In this document: one piece after another, positions 32,101-40,618 of the stretch
Layout: every line of letters starts with the position of its first letter
Numbering within the stretch: position 1 is the first letter of the stretch
NCBI RefSeq assembly: GCF_018829635.1
Contig: NZ_JAHKKG010000012.1
Coordinates: forward strand, 302,891 to 366,890
From: Paractinoplanes bogorensis
GTDB lineage: Bacteria > Actinomycetota > Actinomycetes > Mycobacteriales > Micromonosporaceae
Reading direction: 5' to 3'
DNA: 64,000 nt
The notes under the pieces: model-generated
Database searches by the model: none
Seen by the model: only the letters and a program-made list of their open reading frames with translations
Told to the model about the DNA's origin: nothing
Translations under genes and position numbers: made by a program

Positions 32101-32259
32101 CGCAAATGTAGTTTCGGGCGTGATCACCGCGCTCGGTTCGGCCACGACCCCGAGTTCATCGCGGCCGACCGGATCCGCGACGAGTCGGGTTGCGTGCTGC
32201 GCTATGACCGCACGTTCATGCGCCCGCTGCTGCCCGACGAGCCGGTGGGGCTGCCGTAG
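32101..32259 (+). pseudogene. 3' remnant of an unrecognised gene
   Basis: One frame reads 52 codons with strong GC3 bias and protein-like composition (RFGHDPEFIAADRIRDESG, then VLRYDRTFMRPLLPDEPVGLP) to a TAG. There is no start codon before the conserved-looking part, and the upstream side runs straight into the promoter and start of the divergent histidine phosphatase gene. I take it as the C-terminal stub left by a deletion. The family is not recognised. Confidence 0.45.
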
Positions 32260-32283
32260 AGCAACGCCGGGCGGGGAAAGCTC

Positions 32284-35200
32284 TTATCGCATCCGGACCA
32301 GAGCGCCGCGCAGACCCTCGCGCGTGCGGCGGCGGTTTTCGTTGGTGGCGCCGACCCACAGCAGGATCACGCCCAGCGGCACCAGCACCAGCCACGGCCC
32401 GACCAGGGTGACCGCGAAGTGGATCGCGGCGATCAGGGTGGCCGCGGCACCGACCACGACGGGGGCCTGCTGGCGGTTGCGGGAACCGATGATCAGGGTG
32501 GCCACCGCGCCCAGCAGGAGCAGGACCTCGCGGAGTTCGCCGCCGTTGCCGGCCAGCACGATGCCGATCGTGGGGACGAACGCGGCCAGCAGGGCCGGAC
32601 CGTAGGCGACCCAGCTGCTCAGGTCGGGGCGGTCGCGCGACTCGATGACGCCGACCAGCAGGGCCAGAGCAGCGAACGGCAGCGTGTAGGCCTCGGGGAG
32701 TGCGACGTCGGACAGGGCGATGAACAGCCACCAGCCGACGATCTCGAAGCCGACCGCGGTCCAGAACAGGGCCCGGCGCTGGTTGGGCGGGCGGCCCACG
32801 CGGGCAGCGGCCAGGCCGAGCACCGCGCCCCAGGCGGCCAGCAACGCGGCCAGATGGGCCGGTGAGTCCCACGCCATGAGGCCGGCCAGCAGCGCCGACG
32901 CGTAGCCGCTCCACTCGATCGTCGTGGCCTCGGCGCGGTATTGCGGGAGGCCGAGCCGCGGCACGGTGGCCTCGAGGATCAGCAGGGCGGCGCCGACGGC
33001 GAGGACGCCGAAGGCGGCCCACGGGCGTTCGACGCCGGCCGCGATCGCGGCCGTGAGCACGAAGAACTGACCCATCACGGCGGCGAAGACCCAGCCCAGC
33101 ACGCGGGCGTGGCGGCTGCGGCCGGCCAGTGCGGCGGCCAGGCCGACGAAGATCGCACTGCCCAGCGTGAACAGCGTGAGGCGCTGCTGGGCGAGGCTGC
33201 CGGCCAGGCCCGCGTTGCCGGCCAGCAGGCCGATGACGAAGACGATCGCGCGGACCGTGCCGAGCAGTGACGAGCGGCGGCCGGCGGGCGGCGGGGTGAG
33301 GGCCAGGCCGAGCATCGAGATCGTGAAGACGACCAGGGCCGCGGTGGTGGCGGTCGGGTAGGCCGCGTTCAGCGCGATCGGGGTGATCAGGATGGTGATG
33401 GCCAGGCCGGGCATGATCACCGGGACGGCCTCGGACGCGCGGCCGCCGAAGCCGATCGCGGCCAGCGCCGAGGCGCCGGTGAGCAGGACGATCGCGAGCA
33501 CGCTGGCGCCGTCGACGTAGCCCGACGAGGGGTCGGCCAGGGCCGGGATCGGTCCGTCCCAGATGTGGGTCATCTGGCCCAGCGGGTCGATCAGGGCCGC
33601 GCGCAGGGCGGGGGCGATCGAGAAGATGGCCAGGAGCGTCGGCACCAGGGCGAGCACGATCGCGCTGGTGGCCGGGTCGACCAGCCAGCGGTTGGTCAGC
33701 CCGATCGGGCGGGCCGTGGTCCAGCGGCGGGCCCGGTAACGGTTGCCCGAGAACGCCCCCTCGCGGGCCAGGGTGAGGCCGGGGGCGGGGATCGAGCCGC
33801 GCAGCAGTTCGGCCATCACGCCGAGCAGGGCCGCCGCGGCCGCGTAGAGGGCGGTCGGGTGCGGTGTCGGGATCGAGGCGAAGGCGGTGATCGTCGCGCC
33901 CAGCACCAGGCCGACGGTGGCCCAGGGCAGGAACTGCGGGATGAGCCGGCCCGCCAGCGCCAGCAGGGCCAGGCTCAGGCTGGAGGCGGCCAGCGCCGCG
34001 GTCAGCACGACGAGCGCGTTGTGCCCCTGGTCGGCGGCGACCGAGGCCAGGACGCCGGGCAGCGCGAGCATGATGGCGCCGGTGGCCGCGCCGCCGATCT
34101 GGGCCCGGTGCCGGGGCATGCCGGTGTCGTCGCGGGCCAGGTCGGTCTCGGTGACCGTGGACGGCGACCAGAAACGGCCGGGCGGGGGCAGGGGAGTGCC
34201 GGGCGGCGGGTCTTCGATCGGGGCGACCCGGGTGCGGGCCATGACCGCGGTGAGCGCGCCGACCATCACCACGAGCAGCAGGGACAGCGCGGTGGACCAG
34301 GGGCGGGCCAGGCAGGCGATCACGGCGTGCAGCAGCACGACGGCGGCCGCTCCGGCCCGGCACAGGGCGGCGATCGGTTCGAGGGCGGCGACCGCGGCCA
34401 TCGCGTACGCCACCCCGACCGCCCCGCCGATCAGCAGCGGTGACCACCAGGGCAGCCCGAGCGCGAACGGGGCCCCGATCGCGGCCAGCGCCCCGGCGAT
34501 CGCCGAGAACAGGTGCGACCAGGGGCGGGGCGCGGCCAGCGCGGCGGCGATCGCGATGGCGACCAGGGTGAACGGTGCCTGCCAGGCGCCCGGGCCGGGG
34601 CTGGGATAGGTGGTGAGGTCGGCGTTCCAGAGGTCGGCCGGAACGGCCAGCATGCGGACGGCACCGGCCAGCGCCAGATATCCGGCGATCGCCCCGACGA
34701 CCACGCCGGCCGCGGCGAGCCCCTGGTTGGGCCCGCGGCTCCAGTCTTCGGGCAGCACGGCGACACCCAGCGCGACGATCAGCACGACCACACCGGCCAC
34801 GGCGAGCGGCGCCGCCGGGAAGGCGAGCGCGAACACCCGGGCCAGGGCGCCGCAGATCGCCACGGTGGCGGCCGCGGCGGCGATGTCGGGGCCGTCGAGC
34901 AGGCGGTCGCTGCGCCGGCCGTTGTCGATCGACTTCGAGAAGAACAGCAGGCCGGCCGCGACCAGCAGCAGGGCGCCGACCCAGACGTCGGGAGCGGTGG
35001 CGCCGGGCGCGAGCAGCGCGGCCAGGGCCAGGGCGATCGCGCCGAGGCCGGTGCCGACGGTCAGGGGCAGGCTGACGTCGCGGCGGGCCACCTGGAACAC
35101 GGCGGCGTAGCTGAGCGTGGCCGCCACGGCCAGGAAGCCGACGGCCAGCGCGGGGACAGTGACCGCCTCGGTCGGCGGCGGCCCGTCGCCCCGGTCGGCC

Positions 35201-37371
35201 ACGGCCAGCGCGGCGGTGACCACGGCGCCGGGCAGGGCCAGGGCGGCCGCGCCGGAGGCCCAGTCGCCGACCAGCCACGCGTAGAGGCGAATCGGGATCT
35301 GCCGGGCCGCGACGGCGATCATCACGCCGGCGCCGGCCAGTGCGGTGAGCACGGCGGCGGTCAGCCAGGCCGCGCCCAGGGCGGCCCCGGCCCCGAACAG
35401 GCCGACCACACCGGCCGCGGCCACATGCACGATGGCGATCCGGCGGGTGGTCGCGGCCAGGCCGGCGGCACCGATGGCGACCGAGGCGATGACCAGCGGC
35501 CAGGGCGCCTCGGACCAGTTCAGGCCGAGCGAGGCGGGCAGCGCCAGAGCGGTCAGGGCGATGCCCACGACCGCGCCCTCGGTGCGCAGGCTGGGCGGCA
35601 GGGCGAGGGCGGCCGCGATGGTGACCAGCAGGGCGCTGAACGCCAGCAGCCAGCCGAGTTCGCCCGCCGCCTCGGCCATCCGCCCGGCGTAGCCGGCCGT
35701 CTCGGCGTCCCAGACCGGGCGGGCCGCCTGCAGCGGGGCGAGCGCGGCCCGCATGCAGTTGAGCACCAGGACCAGGCCGATGATGGCCAGCGCGAAGGCC
35801 GAGGCGATCTGCGGGCCGCGGCGTACGTCGGCCGGCACCAGCGTGACCACGGCGCCGGTGATCGCGATGACGGCCGCGGCGACGGCCAGCGTCCAGTGCG
35901 GCGAGACGACGTCGGCGATCCGGGCGGTCGCGCCGATCACGGCCAGGGTCAGCACGCCGCCGGCGATGTTGCGGGCGGTCAGGTTGTCGAGCAGGTAGGC
36001 CGCGGCCGACGCGGTGAGCGCGGCCAGCACCAGCACCAGTCCGGAGCGCAGCGCGTCGGGCAGCACCCGGGCCTGCAGCAGCGCCACCGACGAATAGAGC
36101 AGCGCACCCGCGCCGGCCACGCAGAGCAGGGCGAAGGTCAGCTCGCGGAGCCAGTCGGCCGAGGGCGGGGTGGCCGGCAGCTCGACCGGGACCGAGCCCG
36201 CCGGGGGCGCGCCCTCGGGACGCGGGCCCGGGAAGATGCGGCTGCGCAGCCAGCCTCCGCGACGCTGGCCGGTCATGCCCGAGATGACCAGGTCGGGTTC
36301 CTCGCCGGCGGCTTCGGGCCGGGGTGGGGCGGGGTCGACGATCTCGCGGTCGGCGGGCACGGGACGGCCCCACGGCCACTGGGGCAGCAGCCGGCCACTG
36401 CGGATGACCGTGGTGAGCAGCAGCAGGTCGAGCACGGCGACCACGGTCAGGGCCATGCCCCAGCCGGCCGGGCTCTGGATCATCGGCTCGGCCAGCAGCA
36501 GCGGTACGGGCTGCACGGCCACGACCGTCGCGTAGCGCGGGGAGGCGAGGCGCGTGACTCCCGCGTACAGGAAGGCGGCGACCGCGGTGATGGCGAACGT
36601 GATGCCCAGATAGAGCGGGACCGGGGTGCTCTCGCCGCCGGTGACCGAGCTGCCGTGCAGCGCGAACAGGGTGAGCGGGAGCAGGATCAGGCCGACCCAG
36701 GCCACCGTCTCGCCGGTCGAGCTCAGGCCGCGGCGGGCGATGCCGGGCGCCGCGAACAGGGCGATCGCGGTGCACAGGGCCAGGATGAAGGCCCGGGCGA
36801 ACGGGTTGTCGACCGCCACCCCGGCGAAGACCACCGCGGCCACGCCGATGAGCAGCGCGCCCAGGGCGAGCAGGATATTTTGCACCGACTGGGAGGACGC
36901 CTCGGGCGGGTGGTGCTCGGCGCCGGTGAAGCCGGCCGTGCGGCGCGGGGCCGGGGCGACCCGTTCGGTCGGGGGTGGATCGTCGACCAGCACCTGCACG
37001 CCGTCGCTGGCGACACCGGGCGGGCCGGTGTGCGGCGTGCCGGGCTTCGACCAGTCGGGCGGCGGACCTGACGGCCGGGTGCGGCCGGCGGACGGAGGCG
37101 GTGGTGGTTCGTCTGCGGGGGCGCCGGTCGGCGGGGGCGGCGGCGGGAAATCCGAGGCCGGCCGACGACGTACGCGCCGGGACTTGGAAGTCTTCTTCTG
37201 CTGGTTGGCGTGGGACAGGATGTCGCGCTGGAACTGCGCCGCCTGGATCTTGGCGGCGATCTGGGTGCGTTCCTTGGCCGCGGCCATGTCACGGATCTTG
37301 AGATCCGCGATCGACGCCTCGATGCGGGCCAGCTCATCGTCGTAGCCGTCGGGCTGTTCAGCCTGCGCCAC
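32284..37371 (-). CDS. giant polytopic membrane protein, SCO7613 C-terminal domain type
   Basis: 1695-aa protein. A short N-terminal coiled coil (DELARIEASIADLKIRDMAAAKERTQIAAKIQAAQ split over residues 10-60) and a basic/Pro-rich linker (about 70-165) precede a run of roughly forty hydrophobic helices to the C-terminus. Large Ala/Leu/Val-rich proteins of this plan are annotated in actinobacteria as SCO7613 C-terminal domain-containing membrane proteins, with no known function. The start GTG at 37371 is set by GAGGAGG 5 nt upstream. A candidate promoter overlaps the UDP-glucose dehydrogenase stop. The overlapping long frames on both strands are composition shadows. Confidence 0.75.
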   Translation of the reverse strand: MAQAEQPDGYDDELARIEASIADLKIRDMAAAKERTQIAAKIQAAQFQRDILSHANQQKKTSKSRRVRRRPASDFPPPPPPTGAPADEPPPPPSAGRTRPSGPPPDWSKPGTPHTGPPGVASDGVQVLVDDPPPTERVAPAPRRTAGFTGAEHHPPEASSQSVQNILLALGALLIGVAAVVFAGVAVDNPFARAFILALCTAIALFAAPGIARRGLSSTGETVAWVGLILLPLTLFALHGSSVTGGESTPVPLYLGITFAITAVAAFLYAGVTRLASPRYATVVAVQPVPLLLAEPMIQSPAGWGMALTVVAVLDLLLLTTVIRSGRLLPQWPWGRPVPADREIVDPAPPRPEAAGEEPDLVISGMTGQRRGGWLRSRIFPGPRPEGAPPAGSVPVELPATPPSADWLRELTFALLCVAGAGALLYSSVALLQARVLPDALRSGLVLVLAALTASAAAYLLDNLTARNIAGGVLTLAVIGATARIADVVSPHWTLAVAAAVIAITGAVVTLVPADVRRGPQIASAFALAIIGLVLVLNCMRAALAPLQAARPVWDAETAGYAGRMAEAAGELGWLLAFSALLVTIAAALALPPSLRTEGAVVGIALTALALPASLGLNWSEAPWPLVIASVAIGAAGLAATTRRIAIVHVAAAGVVGLFGAGAALGAAWLTAAVLTALAGAGVMIAVAARQIPIRLYAWLVGDWASGAAALALPGAVVTAALAVADRGDGPPPTEAVTVPALAVGFLAVAATLSYAAVFQVARRDVSLPLTVGTGLGAIALALAALLAPGATAPDVWVGALLLVAAGLLFFSKSIDNGRRSDRLLDGPDIAAAAATVAICGALARVFALAFPAAPLAVAGVVVLIVALGVAVLPEDWSRGPNQGLAAAGVVVGAIAGYLALAGAVRMLAVPADLWNADLTTYPSPGPGAWQAPFTLVAIAIAAALAAPRPWSHLFSAIAGALAAIGAPFALGLPWWSPLLIGGAVGVAYAMAAVAALEPIAALCRAGAAAVVLLHAVIACLARPWSTALSLLLVVMVGALTAVMARTRVAPIEDPPPGTPLPPPGRFWSPSTVTETDLARDDTGMPRHRAQIGGAATGAIMLALPGVLASVAADQGHNALVVLTAALAASSLSLALLALAGRLIPQFLPWATVGLVLGATITAFASIPTPHPTALYAAAAALLGVMAELLRGSIPAPGLTLAREGAFSGNRYRARRWTTARPIGLTNRWLVDPATSAIVLALVPTLLAIFSIAPALRAALIDPLGQMTHIWDGPIPALADPSSGYVDGASVLAIVLLTGASALAAIGFGGRASEAVPVIMPGLAITILITPIALNAAYPTATTAALVVFTISMLGLALTPPPAGRRSSLLGTVRAIVFVIGLLAGNAGLAGSLAQQRLTLFTLGSAIFVGLAAALAGRSRHARVLGWVFAAVMGQFFVLTAAIAAGVERPWAAFGVLAVGAALLILEATVPRLGLPQYRAEATTIEWSGYASALLAGLMAWDSPAHLAALLAAWGAVLGLAAARVGRPPNQRRALFWTAVGFEIVGWWLFIALSDVALPEAYTLPFAALALLVGVIESRDRPDLSSWVAYGPALLAAFVPTIGIVLAGNGGELREVLLLLGAVATLIIGSRNRQQAPVVVGAAATLIAAIHFAVTLVGPWLVLVPLGVILLWVGATNENRRRTREGLRGALVRMR

Positions 37372-37455
37372 GGAACCTCCTCGACCTGCCGCCGACCCGT
37401 TGACTAGAGCATGCCGGTACGACACCTCATTAGAACAGGCTCACCGCGGTCGACA

Positions 37456-37483
37456 TCTATAGAAAACGCGCAGACGGTTACAA
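37456..37483 (-). promoter_or_regulatory. candidate promoter of the giant membrane protein
   Basis: On the minus strand, TTGTAA (37478-37483) and TATAGA (37456-37461) are 16 bp apart, a fair vegetative promoter in otherwise GC-rich DNA. The -35 shares bases with the upstream gene's TAA stop. The leader would be about 80 nt. Confidence 0.45.
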
Positions 37484-38836
37484 CGGCGGCCGTCCCATCC
37501 CCCGGTAGGTCCACCCGGCGCGGTGCCACTGGGCCGGATCGAGACAATTCCGGCCGTCGATGACCAGGCGGGCGGCGACCAGATCGCCCAGGAGCACCGG
37601 GTCGGCGTTGCGGAACTCGGCCCACTCGGTCGCGACGACCACCAGGGAGACGTCCGTCACGCAGGCGGTCAGCGAGGGGGCGTACGTGAGGAAGGGTTGT
37701 TCCTGGCGGGCGTTGGGCATGCCCTGCGGGTCGTAGACGCGGACGTCGGCTCCCGCGGCGGCCAGCGCGGACGCGACGGCGAGACTGGGCGCGTCGCGTA
37801 CGTCATCGGAATTGGGCTTGAACGTGACGCCCAGGACGGCGATGGTCGTTCCGGACAGGTCGGCACCGGCCGGACCGACCGGTCTGTTCAGCAGTTCGGC
37901 GGCCAGCGTGAGCGCCCGTCCCCGCCGCCGCATGTTGATCAGGTCGACCTCGTGCAGGAAGCGCAGCGCCTCGCCCGCCCCCAGCTCCTGGGCCCGGGCC
38001 TGGAACGCGCGGATGTCCTTGGGCAGGCAGCCGCCGCCGAAGCCCAGCCCGGCCTGCAGGAAGCGGTTGCCGATCCGCCGGTCGTAGCCGATCGCGCGGG
38101 CCAGCAGCGTCACATCGCCCCCGGCCACCTCACAGACCTCGGCCATCGCGTTGATGAAACTGATCTTGGTGGCCAGGAAGGCGTTCGCGGCCACCTTGAC
38201 CAGCTCGGCGGTGGCGAAGTCGGTCACCACCACCGGCACGTCCCGGTCCTCGGTCGCGGCCAGGTCGAAAACGCCCTTGTGGGCCGCGTGCAGCTGCTCC
38301 CGGGCCCACTCGGAGTGCGTGCCGACGACGATCCGGCTGGGCCGCAGCACGTCGTCGACGGCGAAGCCCTCCTGCAGGAACTCGGGTGACCAGGCCACCT
38401 CGATCCCCAGGCCGGGGTCGGCGTGCTTGGCCACCAGCTGCTCGACCCAGGCCGCGGTGCCCACCGGCACGGTCGACTTGCCCACGATCAGCGCCCGGCG
38501 GGTCAGCCGCGGGGCCAGGGCGGTCACGACGCTTTCCACGTACGTGAGGTCGGCGCTCATCCCGTCCGGGCGCTGCGGGGTGCCGACACAGATGAAGTGC
38601 ACATCGGCGAAGCCGGCCACCTCGTCCATCGACGTCGTGAAGCGCAGCCGGCCCGCGGCCAGGTTGCGGCGCAGCAGATCGTCCAGGCCGGGCTCGTGAA
38701 ACGGCGCCTCCCCGGCCGCCAGCCTGGATATCTTCGCCTCGTCGACGTCGTAGCCGAGCACGTCGTAGCCGAGTTCGGCGAAACAGGCGGCGTAGGTGGC
38801 CCCGAGGTAACCGGTGCCCAGAAATGACAAGCGCAT
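37478..38836 (-). CDS. UDP-glucose 6-dehydrogenase
   Basis: 452-aa nucleotide-sugar dehydrogenase that oxidises UDP-glucose to UDP-glucuronate with two NAD, for cell-envelope or exopolysaccharide sugars. The NAD site LGTGYLGATYAACFAELGYDV is at the start. The catalytic thiol is Cys270 in GFGGGCLPKDIRAF. TGFKPNSDD-type residues appear as GVTFKPNSDDVRDAPS, and the C-terminal domain ends in YRGMGRPPL. The ATG at 38836 is chosen (GACAGGTG upstream); an ATG 12 nt earlier is possible. No glycosyltransferase genes are adjacent. It is divergent from the acyl-CoA dehydrogenase gene. Confidence 0.92.
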   Translation of the reverse strand: MRLSFLGTGYLGATYAACFAELGYDVLGYDVDEAKISRLAAGEAPFHEPGLDDLLRRNLAAGRLRFTTSMDEVAGFADVHFICVGTPQRPDGMSADLTYVESVVTALAPRLTRRALIVGKSTVPVGTAAWVEQLVAKHADPGLGIEVAWSPEFLQEGFAVDDVLRPSRIVVGTHSEWAREQLHAAHKGVFDLAATEDRDVPVVVTDFATAELVKVAANAFLATKISFINAMAEVCEVAGGDVTLLARAIGYDRRIGNRFLQAGLGFGGGCLPKDIRAFQARAQELGAGEALRFLHEVDLINMRRRGRALTLAAELLNRPVGPAGADLSGTTIAVLGVTFKPNSDDVRDAPSLAVASALAAAGADVRVYDPQGMPNARQEQPFLTYAPSLTACVTDVSLVVVATEWAEFRNADPVLLGDLVAARLVIDGRNCLDPAQWHRAGWTYRGMGRPPL

Positions 38837-38934
38837 CACACCTGTCATAACGAGTCCGACCCTGGTGGACGTACGCTACGCGCCAGTAACATAGCTTTGC
38901 TTTGACGAGTTGCCGTGAGCGAGGGGCCGAGGCC

Positions 38935-40089
38935 ATGAGCGAGTTCGACGTCTATCAGCTGCCGGAGGACCACGAGACGATCCGCGCCGCGGTGCGCGAG
39001 GTGTGTGATGCGCGGGTGGCGCCGAACGCGGCCGAGGCCGACGAGACCGGCGAGTTCCCCAAGGCGTCGTACGACGCACTGCGCTCCTCGGACTTCCACG
39101 CCCCGCACATCCCGGTGGAGTACGGCGGCGCCGGTGCGGACGCCCTGGCCACCGCGATCGTGATCGAGGAGGTGGCGCGGGCCTGCGGGTCGTCGTCGCT
39201 GATCCCGGCGGTCAACAAGCTGGGCACGATGCCGCTGCTGATCGCCGCCTCGGAGGAGCTCAAGCAGAAGTATCTGCCCAAGGTCGCGTCGGGCGAGGCG
39301 ATGTTCTCGTACTGCCTGTCGGAGCCGGAGGCCGGTTCCGATGCCGTGTCGATGACCACCCGGGCCGTACGGGACGGGGATTTCTGGGTCTTGAACGGTG
39401 TGAAGCGCTGGATCACGAACGCCGGCGTGTCCGAGTACTACACCGTCTTCGCGGTCACCGACCCCACCGCTCGTTCCCGCGGCATCTCCGCCTTCGTCGT
39501 GGAGAAGTCGGACGCCGGAGTGTCGTTCGGCGCGCCCGAGAAGAAGCTGGGCATCAAGGGCTCGCCGACCCGCGAGGTCTACTTCGACAACGTGCGCATC
39601 CCGGCCGACCGCATGATCGGCGAGGAGGGCACCGGCTTCGCGACCGCGATGAAGACGCTCGACCACACCCGGGTGACGATCGCCGCGCAGGCCCTCGGCA
39701 TCGCCCAGGGCGCGCTCGACTTCGCCAAGGGCTACGTGAAGGAGCGCAAGCAGTTCGGCAAGCCCGTCGCCGACTTCCAGGGCGTGCAGTTCATGCTGGC
39801 CGACATGGGCATGAAGCTCGAGGCGGCCCGGCAGCTGACCTACGTGGCGGCCGGCAAGAGCGAGCGCGGCGACGCCGACCTGACCTACTTCGGCGCGGCC
39901 GCGAAGTGCTTCGCCTCCGACGCCGCTATGGAGATCACGACCGACGCGGTGCAGCTGCTCGGCGGGTACGGCTACACCCGCGACTACCCGGTCGAGCGCA
40001 TGATGCGCGACGCCAAGATCACCCAGATCTACGAGGGCACCAACCAGGTGCAGCGCGTCGTGATGGCGCGCCAACTCCTCAAGGACTGA
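38935..40089 (+). CDS. acyl-CoA dehydrogenase
   Basis: 384-aa FAD enzyme that oxidises acyl-CoA to trans-2-enoyl-CoA. YCLSEPEAGSDAVSM (FAD and substrate contact), WITNAGVSEYYTVFAVTD, RVTIAAQALGIAQGALDFAKGYVKERKQFGKP, and QLLGGYGYTRDYPVERMMRDAKITQIYEGTNQVQRVV with the catalytic Glu are all present. The C-terminal Glu position is that of short- and branched-chain dehydrogenases. The ATG at 38935 follows GAGGGGCCGAGG. A strong terminator lies just behind. With the thiolase at 0.97 kb it is the only beta-oxidation gene here. Confidence 0.93.
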   Translation: MSEFDVYQLPEDHETIRAAVREVCDARVAPNAAEADETGEFPKASYDALRSSDFHAPHIPVEYGGAGADALATAIVIEEVARACGSSSLIPAVNKLGTMPLLIAASEELKQKYLPKVASGEAMFSYCLSEPEAGSDAVSMTTRAVRDGDFWVLNGVKRWITNAGVSEYYTVFAVTDPTARSRGISAFVVEKSDAGVSFGAPEKKLGIKGSPTREVYFDNVRIPADRMIGEEGTGFATAMKTLDHTRVTIAAQALGIAQGALDFAKGYVKERKQFGKPVADFQGVQFMLADMGMKLEAARQLTYVAAGKSERGDADLTYFGAAAKCFASDAAMEITTDAVQLLGGYGYTRDYPVERMMRDAKITQIYEGTNQVQRVVMARQLLKD

Positions 40090-40097
40090 CGGTCCGG

Positions 40098-40132
40098 AAA
40101 AGGGGCCGGGCGTTTCCGCCCGGCCCCTTTTT
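40098..40132. terminator. bidirectional rho-independent terminator
   Basis: A 15-bp stem (AAAAGGGGCCGGGCG with its complement) and a TTTC loop is followed by a T run. It lies between the convergent acyl-CoA dehydrogenase gene and the candidate immunity gene, and both strands show a T tract. Confidence 0.9.
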
Positions 40133-40618
40133 CTATTGCCGGTCGAGCGACTCGATGAACCGGTGCACAGTGGACGAGTCGCTGGGCACGATCCGGTTGA
40201 AGATGTTGCTCGACCGCTCGATGTCGTGCCGAACGGTGGAGCTCTCCCACCGGCCCTCACGCGTGTAGACCTCGGCGTACACGTGATCGCTGCCGGTGGC
40301 ATCCCACTCGCGCAGGACGCCGGTCGGCTGATCCGCCGGGTCGTCGTCCCGCACCAGGACGGAGTAGCGGAACGGGATCTTCCGCGCCCACCGTTCCCGG
40401 AGGCCGAGCGCCGCCTTGGCGGTGACTTCCCTCAGCGCGTACGGGACCTCGCCGCGCTCGATCTGCCCGAGCAACTCGGTCCGCGCCCAGGCGACGTCGC
40501 CGTTGAGCCGGGTGATCCCGGCCGGACCGGCCCCCTCGACCACGCGGATCAGGGTGACCGGATCTTTGACGTCGTGATCGTCGTCGACGACCGCGAAATA
40601 GTGCCGCATTCTGGTCAT
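40133..40618 (-). CDS. candidate immunity protein of the ALF-repeat toxin
   Basis: 161-aa soluble acidic protein, not recognised by family. It begins MTRMRHYFAVVDDDHDV and continues with TLIRVVEGAGPAGITRLNGDVAW and a C-terminal HRFIESLDRQ. Its ATG overlaps the TGA of the 1388-aa secreted protein in an ATGA, so it is translationally coupled. It is the last gene of the operon, before a strong terminator. It has no signal peptide, as expected for a protein neutralising a cytoplasm-acting toxin. A small cytosolic gene coupled directly behind a toxin-like C-terminal domain is the classical arrangement of an immunity gene; the function is inferred from this context only. Confidence 0.6.
   Translation of the reverse strand: MTRMRHYFAVVDDDHDVKDPVTLIRVVEGAGPAGITRLNGDVAWARTELLGQIERGEVPYALREVTAKAALGLRERWARKIPFRYSVLVRDDDPADQPTGVLREWDATGSDHVYAEVYTREGRWESSTVRHDIERSSNIFNRIVPSDSSTVHRFIESLDRQ

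Noticed and set aside
32216..37071. Very long alternative frames on both strands (over 1500 and 850 codons) across the giant membrane protein gene
   Set aside because: They read as Arg/Gly/Ala/Pro low complexity or Gln/Asp/Gly strings, as expected for shadows of a GC-rich gene; only the chosen frame encodes regular hydrophobic helices.
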